A DNA stretch of 35,184 bases from Pararhodospirillum photometricum DSM 122. GTDB taxonomy: Bacteria; Pseudomonadota; Alphaproteobacteria; Rhodospirillales; Rhodospirillaceae. The notes beneath the pieces were generated by a model. That model did not search any database. It was not told the DNA's origin and worked only from the letters and a program-made list of their open reading frames with translations. Within the stretch, counting starts at the first letter, position 1; every line of letters begins with the position of its first letter. Made by a program: the position numbers and the translations under genes. The DNA is taken from the NCBI RefSeq assembly GCF_000284415.1, contig NC_017059.1:3319838-3355021 (forward strand). The letters run 5' to 3'. Shown here in pieces: positions 1-8,106 of this stretch.

Positions 1-47
1 CTCCTTTCCCCGATGCCCCTGGAAGAATCCCCGAAGGAGCATCGTTT

Positions 48-821
48 ATGTCGGAAAAGCCGTCGCGGCGGCCGCCGCCGCGTCTTTATAGTGAGGCCAG
101 CCTGAGCGCGGGCGAGCCCATGGTGTTGACCATGGCCCAGGCGCATTACCTGCGCTCGGTGTTGCGCCTGAACGAGGGGGCGCCGGTGGTGGTGTTCAAT
201 GGGCGCGATGGCGAGTGGCTGGCTTATCTGGAGGTCGCCCGGGGCTCGGGCGGCTGGTTACGGCCCGAGGTGCAGACCCGCCCGCAAAGCGGCGGCGGCG
301 GTCCTTGGCTGTTGTTTGCCCCGCTCAAGAAAGATGCCACCGACTTTGTGGTGGAAAAAGCGGTGGAACTGGGGGTCGGGCGCTTGTGTCCCGTGATGAC
401 GCGGCGCACCCAGACCCAGACGGTGCGCGTGGATCGCCTGCGCGCCCAGGCGGTGGAGGCGGCCGAACAGTGCGAGCGCCTGGATGTGCCCGAGGTGGAG
501 GCGGCGCGGCCTTTGCCCGAGGTGTTGGCGCAGTGGCCGGCGGGGCGACACCTGTGCATCCTGGGCGAACGGCGCCAGGGAGTGGAGGCTCGGGCGGCGT
601 TCGAGGCCTTGCGGGGCCAGCCTGTGGCCTTTTTGGTCGGACCCGAGGGAGGGCTCGACGACAGGGATCTTGACGGCGCGGCCCAGCTCGCTTCTTGTAC
701 GGTAGATCTGGGGCCGCGCATCTTGCGCGCCGAGACCGCCGCGGCCGCCGTGCTTGCCGTGTGGCAGGCCGTTGCCGGGGATTGGGGGCCGCTGTCGCCC
801 GCCCCTCTGGCCTCCTTTTGA
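48..821 (+). CDS. rsmE: 16S rRNA m3U1498 methyltransferase RsmE
   Basis: This 257-residue SPOUT-class methyltransferase uses S-adenosylmethionine to methylate N3 of U1498 in 16S rRNA of the small ribosomal subunit. The N-terminal 70 or so residues look like the PUA-like RNA-binding part, including HYLRSVLRL near residue 33. The C-terminal SPOUT knot shows GPEGGLDDRDL followed by LGPRILRAETAA, the SAM-binding signature of RsmE. Length is typical of the family. The ATG start is supported by AAGGAG about eight bases upstream. The gene lies 15 bases before the glutamate-cysteine ligase on the same strand, so the two are probably co-transcribed. Nothing is unusual in the reading frame. Confidence 0.96.
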   Translation: MSEKPSRRPPPRLYSEASLSAGEPMVLTMAQAHYLRSVLRLNEGAPVVVFNGRDGEWLAYLEVARGSGGWLRPEVQTRPQSGGGGPWLLFAPLKKDATDFVVEKAVELGVGRLCPVMTRRTQTQTVRVDRLRAQAVEAAEQCERLDVPEVEAARPLPEVLAQWPAGRHLCILGERRQGVEARAAFEALRGQPVAFLVGPEGGLDDRDLDGAAQLASCTVDLGPRILRAETAAAAVLAVWQAVAGDWGPLSPAPLASF

Positions 822-836
822 ACCGGACGTGCGCGC

Positions 837-2198
837 ATGCCAACACCCTCCGCTTCCCGCGCCCCGCTCACCCGCGAGGCGATGCTTGCTTACCTGGAAA
901 GTGGCTGTCGCCCCTCCGACCAATGGCGGGTGGGAACCGAGCACGAGAAATTTGCCTTTACCATCAACGATGGCCGCCCCTTGCCCTACGAGGGCGAGCG
1001 CGGCATCCGCGCCTTGCTGGAGGGGTTGACCCGCTTTGGCTGGAAGCCGGTCTATGAGGGCGAGGCGCTGATCGCCCTGACCTGTCCCGAGAAAGGATCC
1101 GTCACCTTGGAGCCGGGCGGGCAGGTGGAACTGTCGGGCGCCCTCCTTGAAACCTTGCACGAAACCTGCGCCGAGGTCACCGACCATCACCGCCGCGTCA
1201 AGGCGGTGGCCAGCGAAATGGGCGTGGGGTTCCTGGGCATGGGCTTTAACCCCAAGTGGAAGCGCGAGGACATCCCCTGGATGCCCAAGGGCCGCTATCG
1301 CATCATGCGCAACCACATGCCCCGGGTGGGGTCGCTGGGTCTCGACATGATGGTGCGGACCTGCACGGTCCAGGCCAACTTGGACTTTATGTCCGAAGCG
1401 GACATGGTGAAGAAGTTCCGGGTGTCGCTGGCCTTGCAGCCGGTGGTCACGGCCTTGTTCGCCAACAGCCCGTTTGTCGAGGGCAAGCCCTCGGGCTATT
1501 TGTCGATGCGCAGCCACATTTGGACCGACACGGATCCGGCCCGCACGGGGATTTTGCCGTTTGTCTTTGAAGAGGGCATGGGCTTCGAGCGCTACATCGA
1601 TTACATGCTTGATGTGCCCATGTATTTTGTCTACCGCGAGGGCCGGTACATCGACGCCGCCGGTCAGTCCTTCCGCGATTTTCTGGAAGGCCGGTTGCCG
1701 GCGCTGCCGGGCGAGATGCCGACCCTCGACGATTGGGCCGACCACCTGACCACCGCCTTCCCCGAGGTGCGGCTCAAGCGCTATCTCGAGATGCGCGGCG
1801 CCGACGGCGGTCCCTGGAACCGGCTGTGTGCCTTGCCGGCTCTGTGGGTTGGTTTGCTCTACGACAGCAACAGTCTGGACGCGGCGTGGGATTTGGTGCG
1901 CGACTGGACCCCCGAGGAGCATGCTCTCTTGCGTGATCAGGTGCCGCGTTTGGCTCTGAAGACGCCCTGGCGCGGTGGCACCTTGCAAACTCTGGCCCTG
2001 CGCATTCTGGAAATTGCCGAGGCTGGCTTGCGGGCCCGCGCCCGCCTGAATTCCAAGGGGCGTGACGAAACCGGCTTCCTGGATGCCTTGTGGATTATTG
2101 CCGAGTCGGGCCGCACCCAGGCCGAGGACTTGCTCGAAAGCTGGCATAGCCGCTGGAATGGCGACATCGACCCGGTGTTTGTCGAGTGCGCCTACTAG
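837..2198 (+). CDS. gshA: Glutamate-cysteine ligase, plant/alphaproteobacterial type
   Basis: The 453-residue product is a glutamate-cysteine ligase that catalyses the first, ATP-dependent step of glutathione synthesis in the cytoplasm. Recognition rests on the overall sequence: the N-terminal [10 protein letters not shown], the [10 protein letters not shown] block that contributes to substrate and metal binding, and the [20 protein letters not shown] stretch characteristic of the class shared by plants and alphaproteobacteria, which is unrelated in detail to Escherichia coli GshA. Length matches that class. It follows rsmE by 15 bases, with only a weak ribosome-binding site, so translation may depend on the upstream gene. 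A palindromic repeat begins 20 bases after the stop and may end the transcript. Confidence 0.94.
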   Translation: MPTPSASRAPLTREAMLAYLESGCRPSDQWRVGTEHEKFAFTINDGRPLPYEGERGIRALLEGLTRFGWKPVYEGEALIALTCPEKGSVTLEPGGQVELSGALLETLHETCAEVTDHHRRVKAVASEMGVGFLGMGFNPKWKREDIPWMPKGRYRIMRNHMPRVGSLGLDMMVRTCTVQANLDFMSEADMVKKFRVSLALQPVVTALFANSPFVEGKPSGYLSMRSHIWTDTDPARTGILPFVFEEGMGFERYIDYMLDVPMYFVYREGRYIDAAGQSFRDFLEGRLPALPGEMPTLDDWADHLTTAFPEVRLKRYLEMRGADGGPWNRLCALPALWVGLLYDSNSLDAAWDLVRDWTPEEHALLRDQVPRLALKTPWRGGTLQTLALRILEIAEAGLRARARLNSKGRDETGFLDALWIIAESGRTQAEDLLESWHSRWNGDIDPVFVECAY

Positions 2199-2217
2199 GG
2201 CGGGGGCTCGCAAAGAG

Positions 2218-2248
2218 AAGGCTGGGGAGGCGGGCCTCCCCAGACCCC
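2218..2248. repeat. Intergenic palindromic repeat, copy 1
   Basis: AAGGCTGGGGAGG is followed by a short centre and CCTCCCCAGACCCC, giving a nine-base-pair hairpin with arms at 2222-2230 and 2235-2243. It sits just after the gshA stop. The remaining bases to 2430 hold no gene I can support and presumably contain the promoter of the chorismate mutase gene. Confidence 0.85.
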
Positions 2249-2430
2249 ACGGTCCCTTGACGATGCAAAAGTCGGTCGATTCTGCCAGGGTGTTTGGGGT
2301 TTTTGGAACGCCAAAGAAACGATATTGCGGATTTTCTGCTTCAAAAGCAATGAAACGCTAGACCGGCAGGACCCCGTCATGGTGTCTTGCCGCTTCGTTT
2401 TTCCAAACCCCCCCGATGGAGGACGTTGGC

Positions 2431-2775
2431 ATGAGTGAGGGAAGCCCCCAAATCCGTCCCGTGGTGGCGTCGCGGCCGTGCGCCACGATGGACGAGGTCC
2501 GTGCCGAGATTGACCGTCTGGACCGACTGTTGGTGCCCCTGATCGCCGAACGGCTGGCCTATGTCGCCCAGGCTGCCCGCCACAAGCCGACCCGCGCCGA
2601 TGTGGTCGTTCCCTGGCGCATCGAGGAGGTTGTGGCCAAAGTGCGGGAATGCGCCATGGCGATCGGGGCCGATGCCGATACGATAGAACAGATCTGGCGT
2701 TCCTTGATGGCGATTTCCATCGACTGGGAAGCATGGCACTTCGACCGTCGGGAAGCTCGCCCCAGCGGAAGATGA
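2431..2775 (+). CDS. AroQ-type chorismate mutase domain protein
   Basis: This 114-residue all-helical protein belongs to the AroQ chorismate mutase fold, which rearranges chorismate to prephenate on the way to phenylalanine and tyrosine. Visible features are the first helix, with DEVRAEIDRLDRLLVPLIAERLAYV at about residues 21-45, and the later WRIEEVVAKVRECA helix. The arrangement also resembles isochorismate pyruvate lyase (PchB), a sister activity that this sequence alone does not exclude. I chose ATG 2431 rather than the in-frame ATG at 2416 because GGAGG at 2418-2422 is well spaced from 2431. It stands alone between gshA and a chemoreceptor, with no aromatic pathway partner nearby. Confidence 0.82.
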   Translation: MSEGSPQIRPVVASRPCATMDEVRAEIDRLDRLLVPLIAERLAYVAQAARHKPTRADVVVPWRIEEVVAKVRECAMAIGADADTIEQIWRSLMAISIDWEAWHFDRREARPSGR

Positions 2776-2932
2776 TTGGGTTTGTGTTCGTTCTATGTCA
2801 GAATGCACCATCGTTTTGGCGCAAAAGCCCGAGGGATTTGATCCGTTTGGTTGCGGGTCTGGGTCCCGGTGATCCGATTCGCGTCCCCTTCATGTCCCCC
2901 GCCGGCTGGCCGGGGAGGTGGGAAATCCGTCC

Positions 2933-4912
2933 ATGCTGAAGCAACTGCCCATCAACATTCGTCTGTTCGTCGGATTCTTCCTTGTCCTGTTTTTGATGGG
3001 CGGGGTGGGGCTGATGTCCTACAGCATTTTTACCAAAGTGGACCAAGAGTTTACCGAGGTGGCCCGCTCCTCGGAGGTGGCGGTGTCGGCGTTGGCCATG
3101 AACCGGCAACTTCATAGCCTGAGCGGTCATTTAACCGAATATCTGGAAACGGGCGATCCCCGGTTGGCTCAGTCGATTCAGACGGACCGGGCTAGTGTGC
3201 GCCAAGCGGTGGAATCTTTTCGTCAGCGGGCTAAGGAGACCCCCCAGGCGCCCTTCGCCGAGCGCCTGCTGGAGGTCAATGTCGAGCTTGAACAGGTGTT
3301 GGGTCCGGCCATCCAACTGGTCTCGAAGCGCGTTGACTTGATTGACAACGCCATGAAGCCCGCTGCCGAGGGGCTCACCTCCTGGGCCGCCGCGCAGCGC
3401 GACCAAGCCTTCGCCCAGGGCAACACCGAGGAAGCGCAGGCCGCGTCCCGGGTTCTGGAATTCATCCTGCGCGCCCGCCTTGAAACCGAGGACTATGTTG
3501 ATACCCGCGACGAAAAGCACTTTGTCGCGATTTGGGAAGCCCTGTTCGCTGTCGGTGAATCTTTGGACCGTCTGAGCAATCCCGGCGCCGGTCGCACCCA
3601 TTATACCGCCTACGAAGAAAACCTGAACACGCTCTCGGGGATTTTGGGGGAGATTGCCCAGGTCGAGGAGCGGCTGCGGGGCCTTAGCTACGATATCACC
3701 GAAGCGGCCGAGGCGGCTAAGGAATCCGCCTTGCTTGAACAAGGACAGATCCGCGACGCGACCGGTGCCAGCCTCAAGTCGGCGAGCGACGTGGTGATTT
3801 GGTCCAACCTTTTGATTCTGGCTCTGGGGCTTGTGCTGGCGACCTTGATTGGTCGCTCCATCAGCCGCCCCATTGAGGCCATGACCCGCGTCTTGACCCG
3901 GTTGTCGGAAGGCGACGCCCAGGCGGATATTCCCGGTATCGGTCGGCGCGATGAAATCGGCGCCATGGCCAAGGCCGCCCAGGTCTTCAAAGACTATAGC
4001 CAGCGCATGGAAATCTTGCGCCGCGAGCAGGCCGAAACCGAAAAGCGCGCCGAGGGCGATCGCCGCGCCGCCTTGCGCCGCTTGGCTGACGAACTGGAAG
4101 ACAACGTCAGTGGCGCCATCGGCACCATCGGTGCCGCCACCAGCCAGATGGAAACCCACGCCCGGGCCATGGCCGGCATCGCCGATGACACCGCCCGGCG
4201 GGTGGTCGAGGTGTCGCAGGTCAGCGAGGATGCGGCCCGCGATGTCGAAAGCGTGGCGGCGGGCACCGAGCAGCTCAATGCCTCGATCAGCGAGATCAGC
4301 CGGCAGGTGCACCACTCCACCAGCATCTCGCGCTCGGCGGTGGAGCGCGCCTCCAAGGCCAAGGCCGAGGTCGCCGAGTTGAAGAGTGCCGCCGAGCATA
4401 TCGGCCAAGTCGTGGCCCTTATCACCGACATTGCCGAGCAAACCAACCTGTTGGCCCTCAATGCCACCATCGAGGCGGCGCGGGCCGGCGATGCGGGCAA
4501 GGGGTTTGCCGTGGTCGCCAACGAGGTGAAGACCCTCGCCAACCAGACCAGCCGGGCCACCGAGGATATCCGCCGCCAGATCAGCGACATTCAAGGCGCG
4601 ACCGCCGAGGCCGTCAACGCCATCTCGTCGATCGCCGAAATCATTGCCGATCTTGATCAGGTCTCGGCCACCGTCGCCGCGGCCGTGGAGCAGCAAGACG
4701 CGGCAGCGCGCGCCATCGCCCAGAACACCCAGCGCGCCGCCACCGGCAACCAGCGCTCCAGCGCCACCATTGGCGAAGTGGCCCAGGCCGCCGACAACAC
4801 GGGGCGCGCCGCCAACGAGGTTCTGGACGCGGCCCAGGCCCTGACCCAGCAGGCCGCCGACCTTAAGGCCCAAGTCACCGGCTTCCTGCGCCACATTCGC
4901 GAAGGGAACTGA
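2933..4912 (+). CDS. Methyl-accepting chemotaxis protein
   Basis: A 659-residue transmembrane chemoreceptor. The first membrane segment spans about residues 11-30, followed by a largely helical periplasmic sensing region of roughly 255 residues, a second membrane segment around 288-309, a HAMP linker and a long cytoplasmic signalling coiled coil. The conserved hairpin tip that contacts CheA and CheW is seen near residues 496-533, with EQTNLLALNATIEAARAG and GKGFAVVANEVKTLA. The ligand is not predictable; the sensing region resembles helical-bundle types. No C-terminal receptor-docking pentapeptide is evident. A GTG at 2918 is in frame, but ATG 2933 gives a normal N-terminus. No other chemotaxis genes are adjacent. 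Confidence 0.95.
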   Translation: MLKQLPINIRLFVGFFLVLFLMGGVGLMSYSIFTKVDQEFTEVARSSEVAVSALAMNRQLHSLSGHLTEYLETGDPRLAQSIQTDRASVRQAVESFRQRAKETPQAPFAERLLEVNVELEQVLGPAIQLVSKRVDLIDNAMKPAAEGLTSWAAAQRDQAFAQGNTEEAQAASRVLEFILRARLETEDYVDTRDEKHFVAIWEALFAVGESLDRLSNPGAGRTHYTAYEENLNTLSGILGEIAQVEERLRGLSYDITEAAEAAKESALLEQGQIRDATGASLKSASDVVIWSNLLILALGLVLATLIGRSISRPIEAMTRVLTRLSEGDAQADIPGIGRRDEIGAMAKAAQVFKDYSQRMEILRREQAETEKRAEGDRRAALRRLADELEDNVSGAIGTIGAATSQMETHARAMAGIADDTARRVVEVSQVSEDAARDVESVAAGTEQLNASISEISRQVHHSTSISRSAVERASKAKAEVAELKSAAEHIGQVVALITDIAEQTNLLALNATIEAARAGDAGKGFAVVANEVKTLANQTSRATEDIRRQISDIQGATAEAVNAISSIAEIIADLDQVSATVAAAVEQQDAAARAIAQNTQRAATGNQRSSATIGEVAQAADNTGRAANEVLDAAQALTQQAADLKAQVTGFLRHIREGN

Positions 4913-4928
4913 TCCCCAGCCCGAAGAG

Positions 4929-4964
4929 GAGGGTCTGGAGAGGCCCCGCCTCCCCAGCCTTCCC
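4929..4964. repeat. Intergenic palindromic repeat, copy 2
   Basis: GAGGGTCTGGAGAGG, a CCCCG centre and CCTCCCCAGCCTTCCC. One arm mismatch (A for G) distinguishes this copy. It lies between two convergent genes, the chemoreceptor and the amidotransferase, where a bidirectional terminator would be expected. Confidence 0.8.
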
Positions 4965-4972
4965 TCGGGCCC

Positions 4973-6217
4973 CTAACTGCGGGCTCGCAGGCGGGGCGTT
5001 ACGGCATGGGTCAGCCAGTTGCGGATTTCCAAGCGCCGGGTCGGCGTGGACAAGACATCGGCGTCGATGCCCAAACGCCACGCGATATCCTGGCGCTCGG
5101 GCGTTTCGGCCAGAGCGCGTAACGCGGCGCCATGGTCCAGAGCGGCGGCCTCGTCGGCGAACAGCCCCTCGGCCAGGAGGAACGGACGCAGGCGGTCAAG
5201 CGTGCGCGCCACCTCGGGCAGATCGAATTCGGGATGATACTGGACCCCCCAGAACACCCCGCCGGCGTGGCGGATCTCGGCGGCCTGAACGGCGCTATGG
5301 CCATTGGTGGCCAGCACTTGCGCCCCGGTGGGCAGGCGGTCCACCTCGTCCTCGTGGACCGCCAGCGCGTCCCAGGCGGTGGGGCGGCCGGCCAGCAAGG
5401 GGTGGCGGATGCCGGCGTCGGTGGCGGTGATCTTGCGCGCTACCCCGACCTCGCGGCCATGCGGGGCCTTGCGCACCGAGCCGCCGGCCGCCACCGCGGC
5501 GATTTGCAAGCCCCAGCAACTGCCGAAGAAGGGCACGCCGGCTTCAAAGACGGCGCGGGCCAGAGCGATCTGGGCGTCGATTTCGGGGCCGCCCGTGGGG
5601 ATATTGAGGGCCGAGCCCCCCAGCACAACACCATCCAGGTCGCGCAGACCCAGGCCCTCGGGCAGGGCGCTTTCGCCATCGGCCGGACGCACGATCACAA
5701 ACTGGCTGCCGGGCCATTCCTCCTGCAAGACCCGGCCATACTGTTCGGCGAAGGGCAGGGCGCCCCAGGTCGCCATGCGGGCCACGGCGGCCCGGGTGTT
5801 GCCTTCAATAACCAAAAACAGAGGGGTTGGGTTCACGATGGGGGACCTTTCAACGGCGGCGCCTTGGGGGATGGGGTTACAGGAGGGGGCGTCGAGCGGC
5901 AACGCCAGCGAAGCGTCCTCGATCTCCAGGATCCAGAGGTCGGGGTCGATGCGACGCTGGCGTTCCAAATACGCGCTGGCAACGCTTTCGTCCACGGGCT
6001 CGGGGCCGGTGGCCTTGAGCCAGGCGGGTTGCCCCGTCCCGTCGCGCACCGGGGCAAGAACCACGAACCCTTGGCCCAGGCCATTGAGCTTGAGAAATAG
6101 GGCGCCGGCGTCCGGGTCGCCGCGCTTGAGCACAAACGCCGGCCGTCCCTCGGCGTGGCAGCGACGCGTCAAGGCCTGGACGGTGATTTGGGTGCGCAGG
6201 CGAGGGGGCTCCATCAT
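4973..6217 (-). CDS. DUF1491 domain fused in frame to class I glutamine amidotransferase
   Basis: One uninterrupted frame of 414 residues joins two proteins usually separate. Residues 1 to about 110 match DUF1491, with VQALTRRC, RGDPDAGALFLKLN and YLERQRRIDPDLW; its function is unknown. From about residue 128 there is a stand-alone class I glutamine amidotransferase of the GMP-synthase-like type, with nucleophile cysteine in FFGSCWGLQIAA and catalytic His/Glu in QYHPEF. The amidotransferase opens at a GTG (5836) preceded by a GAAAGG ribosome-binding-like sequence, so it may be translated separately, with DUF1491 having lost its stop codon. ATG 6217 follows AAGGA. The acceptor substrate is unknown. 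A convergent chemoreceptor gene lies downstream. Confidence 0.82.
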   Translation of the reverse strand: MMEPPRLRTQITVQALTRRCHAEGRPAFVLKRGDPDAGALFLKLNGLGQGFVVLAPVRDGTGQPAWLKATGPEPVDESVASAYLERQRRIDPDLWILEIEDASLALPLDAPSCNPIPQGAAVERSPIVNPTPLFLVIEGNTRAAVARMATWGALPFAEQYGRVLQEEWPGSQFVIVRPADGESALPEGLGLRDLDGVVLGGSALNIPTGGPEIDAQIALARAVFEAGVPFFGSCWGLQIAAVAAGGSVRKAPHGREVGVARKITATDAGIRHPLLAGRPTAWDALAVHEDEVDRLPTGAQVLATNGHSAVQAAEIRHAGGVFWGVQYHPEFDLPEVARTLDRLRPFLLAEGLFADEAAALDHGAALRALAETPERQDIAWRLGIDADVLSTPTRRLEIRNWLTHAVTPRLRARS

Positions 6218-6245
6218 GGGGTTTCCTTGGTGAAAGGAAGAAGGG

Positions 6246-6279
6246 AAGGCTGGGGAGGCGGGGCCTCCCCAGGCCCCTC
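6246..6279. repeat. Intergenic palindromic repeat, copy 3
   Basis: AAGGCTGGGGAGGC, a short centre and GCCTCCCCAGGCCCCTC. It lies in the divergent region between the DUF1491/amidotransferase gene and the response regulator, 49 bases from copy 4 in the opposite orientation. Confidence 0.85.
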
Positions 6280-6320
6280 CGTTCCGGGGGCTTGGGGGTG
6301 ACCTCAGGCGCCAATCGAAT

Positions 6321-6356
6321 GAGGGGTCTGGGGAAGCCTGCCTCCCCAGCCTTCCC
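6321..6356. repeat. Intergenic palindromic repeat, copy 4
   Basis: GAGGGGTCTGGGGAAGC, a short centre and CCTCCCCAGCCTTCCC. It forms an inverted pair with copy 3. The remaining bases to 6457 must hold the promoter of the two-component pair, but I cannot assign -35 and -10 boxes with confidence. Confidence 0.85.
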
Positions 6357-6457
6357 TTGTTTTTATTGTTTGCCGCCCCCCCACCGGCCACGGGTTCGGG
6401 TGGACGGGCCCCTGGAGCAGGGGGTAAGGTGTCCCGGCCTACGGGAGACTGATCTGG

Positions 6458-6904
6458 ATGACGACAAGCGTTTCCGCCATAAAGGTTCTTCTGGTCGACG
6501 ACAATGCGGAAATGCGTCTGCTCATGCGCACGCTGCTGGAGACCGCCGCCATTGAGGATGTCCGCGAGGCCGGCAGTGCCGCCGAAGCGCTGGACATCCT
6601 GGCCACCTGGAAACCCGATATTGCTCTGGTTGATTACCAGATGCCCGGCCAAAGCGGAGCGGCCTTGACCGAAGCCATTCGAGCCGCCAGCGATCCGCAG
6701 CTTGCGCGCCTGCCCGTGATCATCATCACCGGCCATGGGGTGGCCCAGACCATCCAAAGAGCCTCGGCCGCCGGCGCCAACGACTTCATCGTCAAGCCTT
6801 TTAACGCCAAGGTGCTGTTGGGGCGCATCGATCGCTGCCTGCGCAATCCCCGCACCATCGCCGAGATGGTCCAGGCGCGGGCGCGGGGCGTGGACGAGTC
6901 GTGA
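6458..6904 (+). CDS. Single-domain response regulator (receiver only)
   Basis: A 148-residue CheY-like receiver with no output domain. The acidic pocket is Asp14-Asp15 (LLVDDNAEM), the phospho-acceptor is Asp59 in ALVDYQMPG, the conserved threonine is in IIITGHG and Lys113 is in FIVKPF. It probably takes phosphate from the histidine kinase encoded next, which starts at an overlapping GTGA, so the two are translationally coupled. With no effector domain it likely acts by protein contact or as a phosphorelay intermediate. Assignment of the family is secure; the regulated process is unknown. Confidence 0.93.
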   Translation: MTTSVSAIKVLLVDDNAEMRLLMRTLLETAAIEDVREAGSAAEALDILATWKPDIALVDYQMPGQSGAALTEAIRAASDPQLARLPVIIITGHGVAQTIQRASAAGANDFIVKPFNAKVLLGRIDRCLRNPRTIAEMVQARARGVDES

Positions 6905-8106
6905 CCTTCTGGAAGTTGCACTGGCGTCGTCTCGGGGCCATGGGAGGAGCGGGGCTGGTTGGGGTGTTTCTTATCAGCGCGGTTCTTGACGAACGTGCAA
7001 GCGTTCTTGAGACCGCCCAGTCCCACTGGCAGCATCATCTAGAGGCGCGTGCCCGGCACCTGTCGGCCGGGGTTGCCGGGGTTCGGGGGTTGGCCGGCGC
7101 TCTTGCCGCCGATGCGGCCTTGGCCCTTCCCCCAGGCGGGGCGGCTGTCGATCCGGGGGCCCTTGACCGAGTGGCTCGCCACGTCGCCGCCCTTGTCCCT
7201 CACTTTCCCGTCATTGCTCGCCTGGAAGTGCGCGATGGCGCTGATACCGTGGTGCTGACGCAAGAGGGCACGGCGAGTGCTTCCCCCGATTCGGCGGCCG
7301 GCTCGCCTACCCCGACCGGGTCGCGCTTGCTGGTGATCCCCGATCAGCGGCGGCTGCGTCTTGTTCTTCCGTTGGAGGGGCAACGGGGCTCGGTCCTTGT
7401 CTGGCTCGATGGCCAGTGGTTCCTTGACGATCTGGGCGTGCTATCTGGCTGCGCCCTCTTGTGGATGGAGACGCAAGAAGCCGCCCGGGTCGGGGCCTGC
7501 CCCGCCGAGAGCCGTGGCTCGGTGGGTAAAGGAGCCGGGCTCTCCTGGATGAGTGTGACCCAGCCCGTTCCCGACACCCCCCTGGTGCTGGAGATCCGCG
7601 AACCCTTGGACGAGCTTTTACGTCCCTGGTACCGTCATACCACCGTGCTGGTGCTGCTGGTGGCCTTGGGGGGGGGGCGCCCTGCTGGTCTTGCTTCCGG
7701 TCCTCATGCGCCAGCGCGCCCGGGCTACCGCCGCCGAGGCGGCCTTGCGCCGGCGCGAGCGCCAATTGTCCCACGCCTTGAGTGGCTCGGGCGTGGGCTT
7801 TTGGGAATGGGACCCCGAGAGTGCGGTGCTGCATGTGTGCGATGGCAAAGATCACGTGGCCGAGGGCACGTGTGTCAATGCCTTGGAGCGGATGGTGCCG
7901 GGCGACCGCGAGCGGGTGCTGAAGGCCTTCGCGGCCCACGTGGCGGCGCCGCAGGCCCAGGTGGACCTACGCTGCCGGTTCCGGCTCGACACGGGGGGCG
8001 AAACCTGCCTGCGCTTACAGGGTCGCGCCCTGGCCGCGCCGGGCGAGCCCTTGCATCTGACCGGGCTGTGGTCCGATGTCTCCTTGCAGACCGCGCACGA
8101 TCTTGA
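6901..8106 (+). CDS. N-terminal sensor part of frameshifted histidine kinase
   Basis: The frame opens at a GTG overlapping the receiver gene. Residues 1 to about 257 make sense as the start of a membrane histidine kinase: a first membrane segment near residues 14-28, a periplasmic sensing domain of about 200 residues, and the start of a second membrane segment (TTVLVLLVALGG). At the G10 run 7668-7677 this frame becomes arginine- and proline-rich and no longer protein-like, continuing meaninglessly to 8106. Removing one G continues the second membrane segment as LGGGALLVLLPVLMRQR and enters the downstream kinase frame. So 6901-7677 and 7679-9964 are almost certainly one gene of about 1,020 residues. 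Confidence 0.75.
   Translation: MTFWKLHWRRLGAMGGAGLVGVFLISAVLDERASVLETAQSHWQHHLEARARHLSAGVAGVRGLAGALAADAALALPPGGAAVDPGALDRVARHVAALVPHFPVIARLEVRDGADTVVLTQEGTASASPDSAAGSPTPTGSRLLVIPDQRRLRLVLPLEGQRGSVLVWLDGQWFLDDLGVLSGCALLWMETQEAARVGACPAESRGSVGKGAGLSWMSVTQPVPDTPLVLEIREPLDELLRPWYRHTTVLVLLVALGGGRPAGLASGPHAPARPGYRRRGGLAPARAPIVPRLEWLGRGLLGMGPRECGAACVRWQRSRGRGHVCQCLGADGAGRPRAGAEGLRGPRGGAAGPGGPTLPVPARHGGRNLPALTGSRPGRAGRALASDRAVVRCLLADRARS
7668..7677. other. G10 homopolymer at the kinase frame break
   Basis: A run of ten G lies exactly where the sensor frame and the kinase frame must meet. Nine G would give one continuous reading frame through the second membrane segment. Confidence 0.85.

Noticed and set aside
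258..2213. A 651-codon open frame on the minus strand opposite rsmE and gshA
   Set aside because: High GC removes stops from antisense frames. The translation is rich in Gly, His, Arg and Gln without domain character, and the opposite strand holds two clear enzymes.
3131..4894. A 587-codon minus-strand frame opposite the chemoreceptor
   Set aside because: Antisense shadow of a recognised gene; its glycine/leucine-rich repeats simply mirror the receptor heptads.
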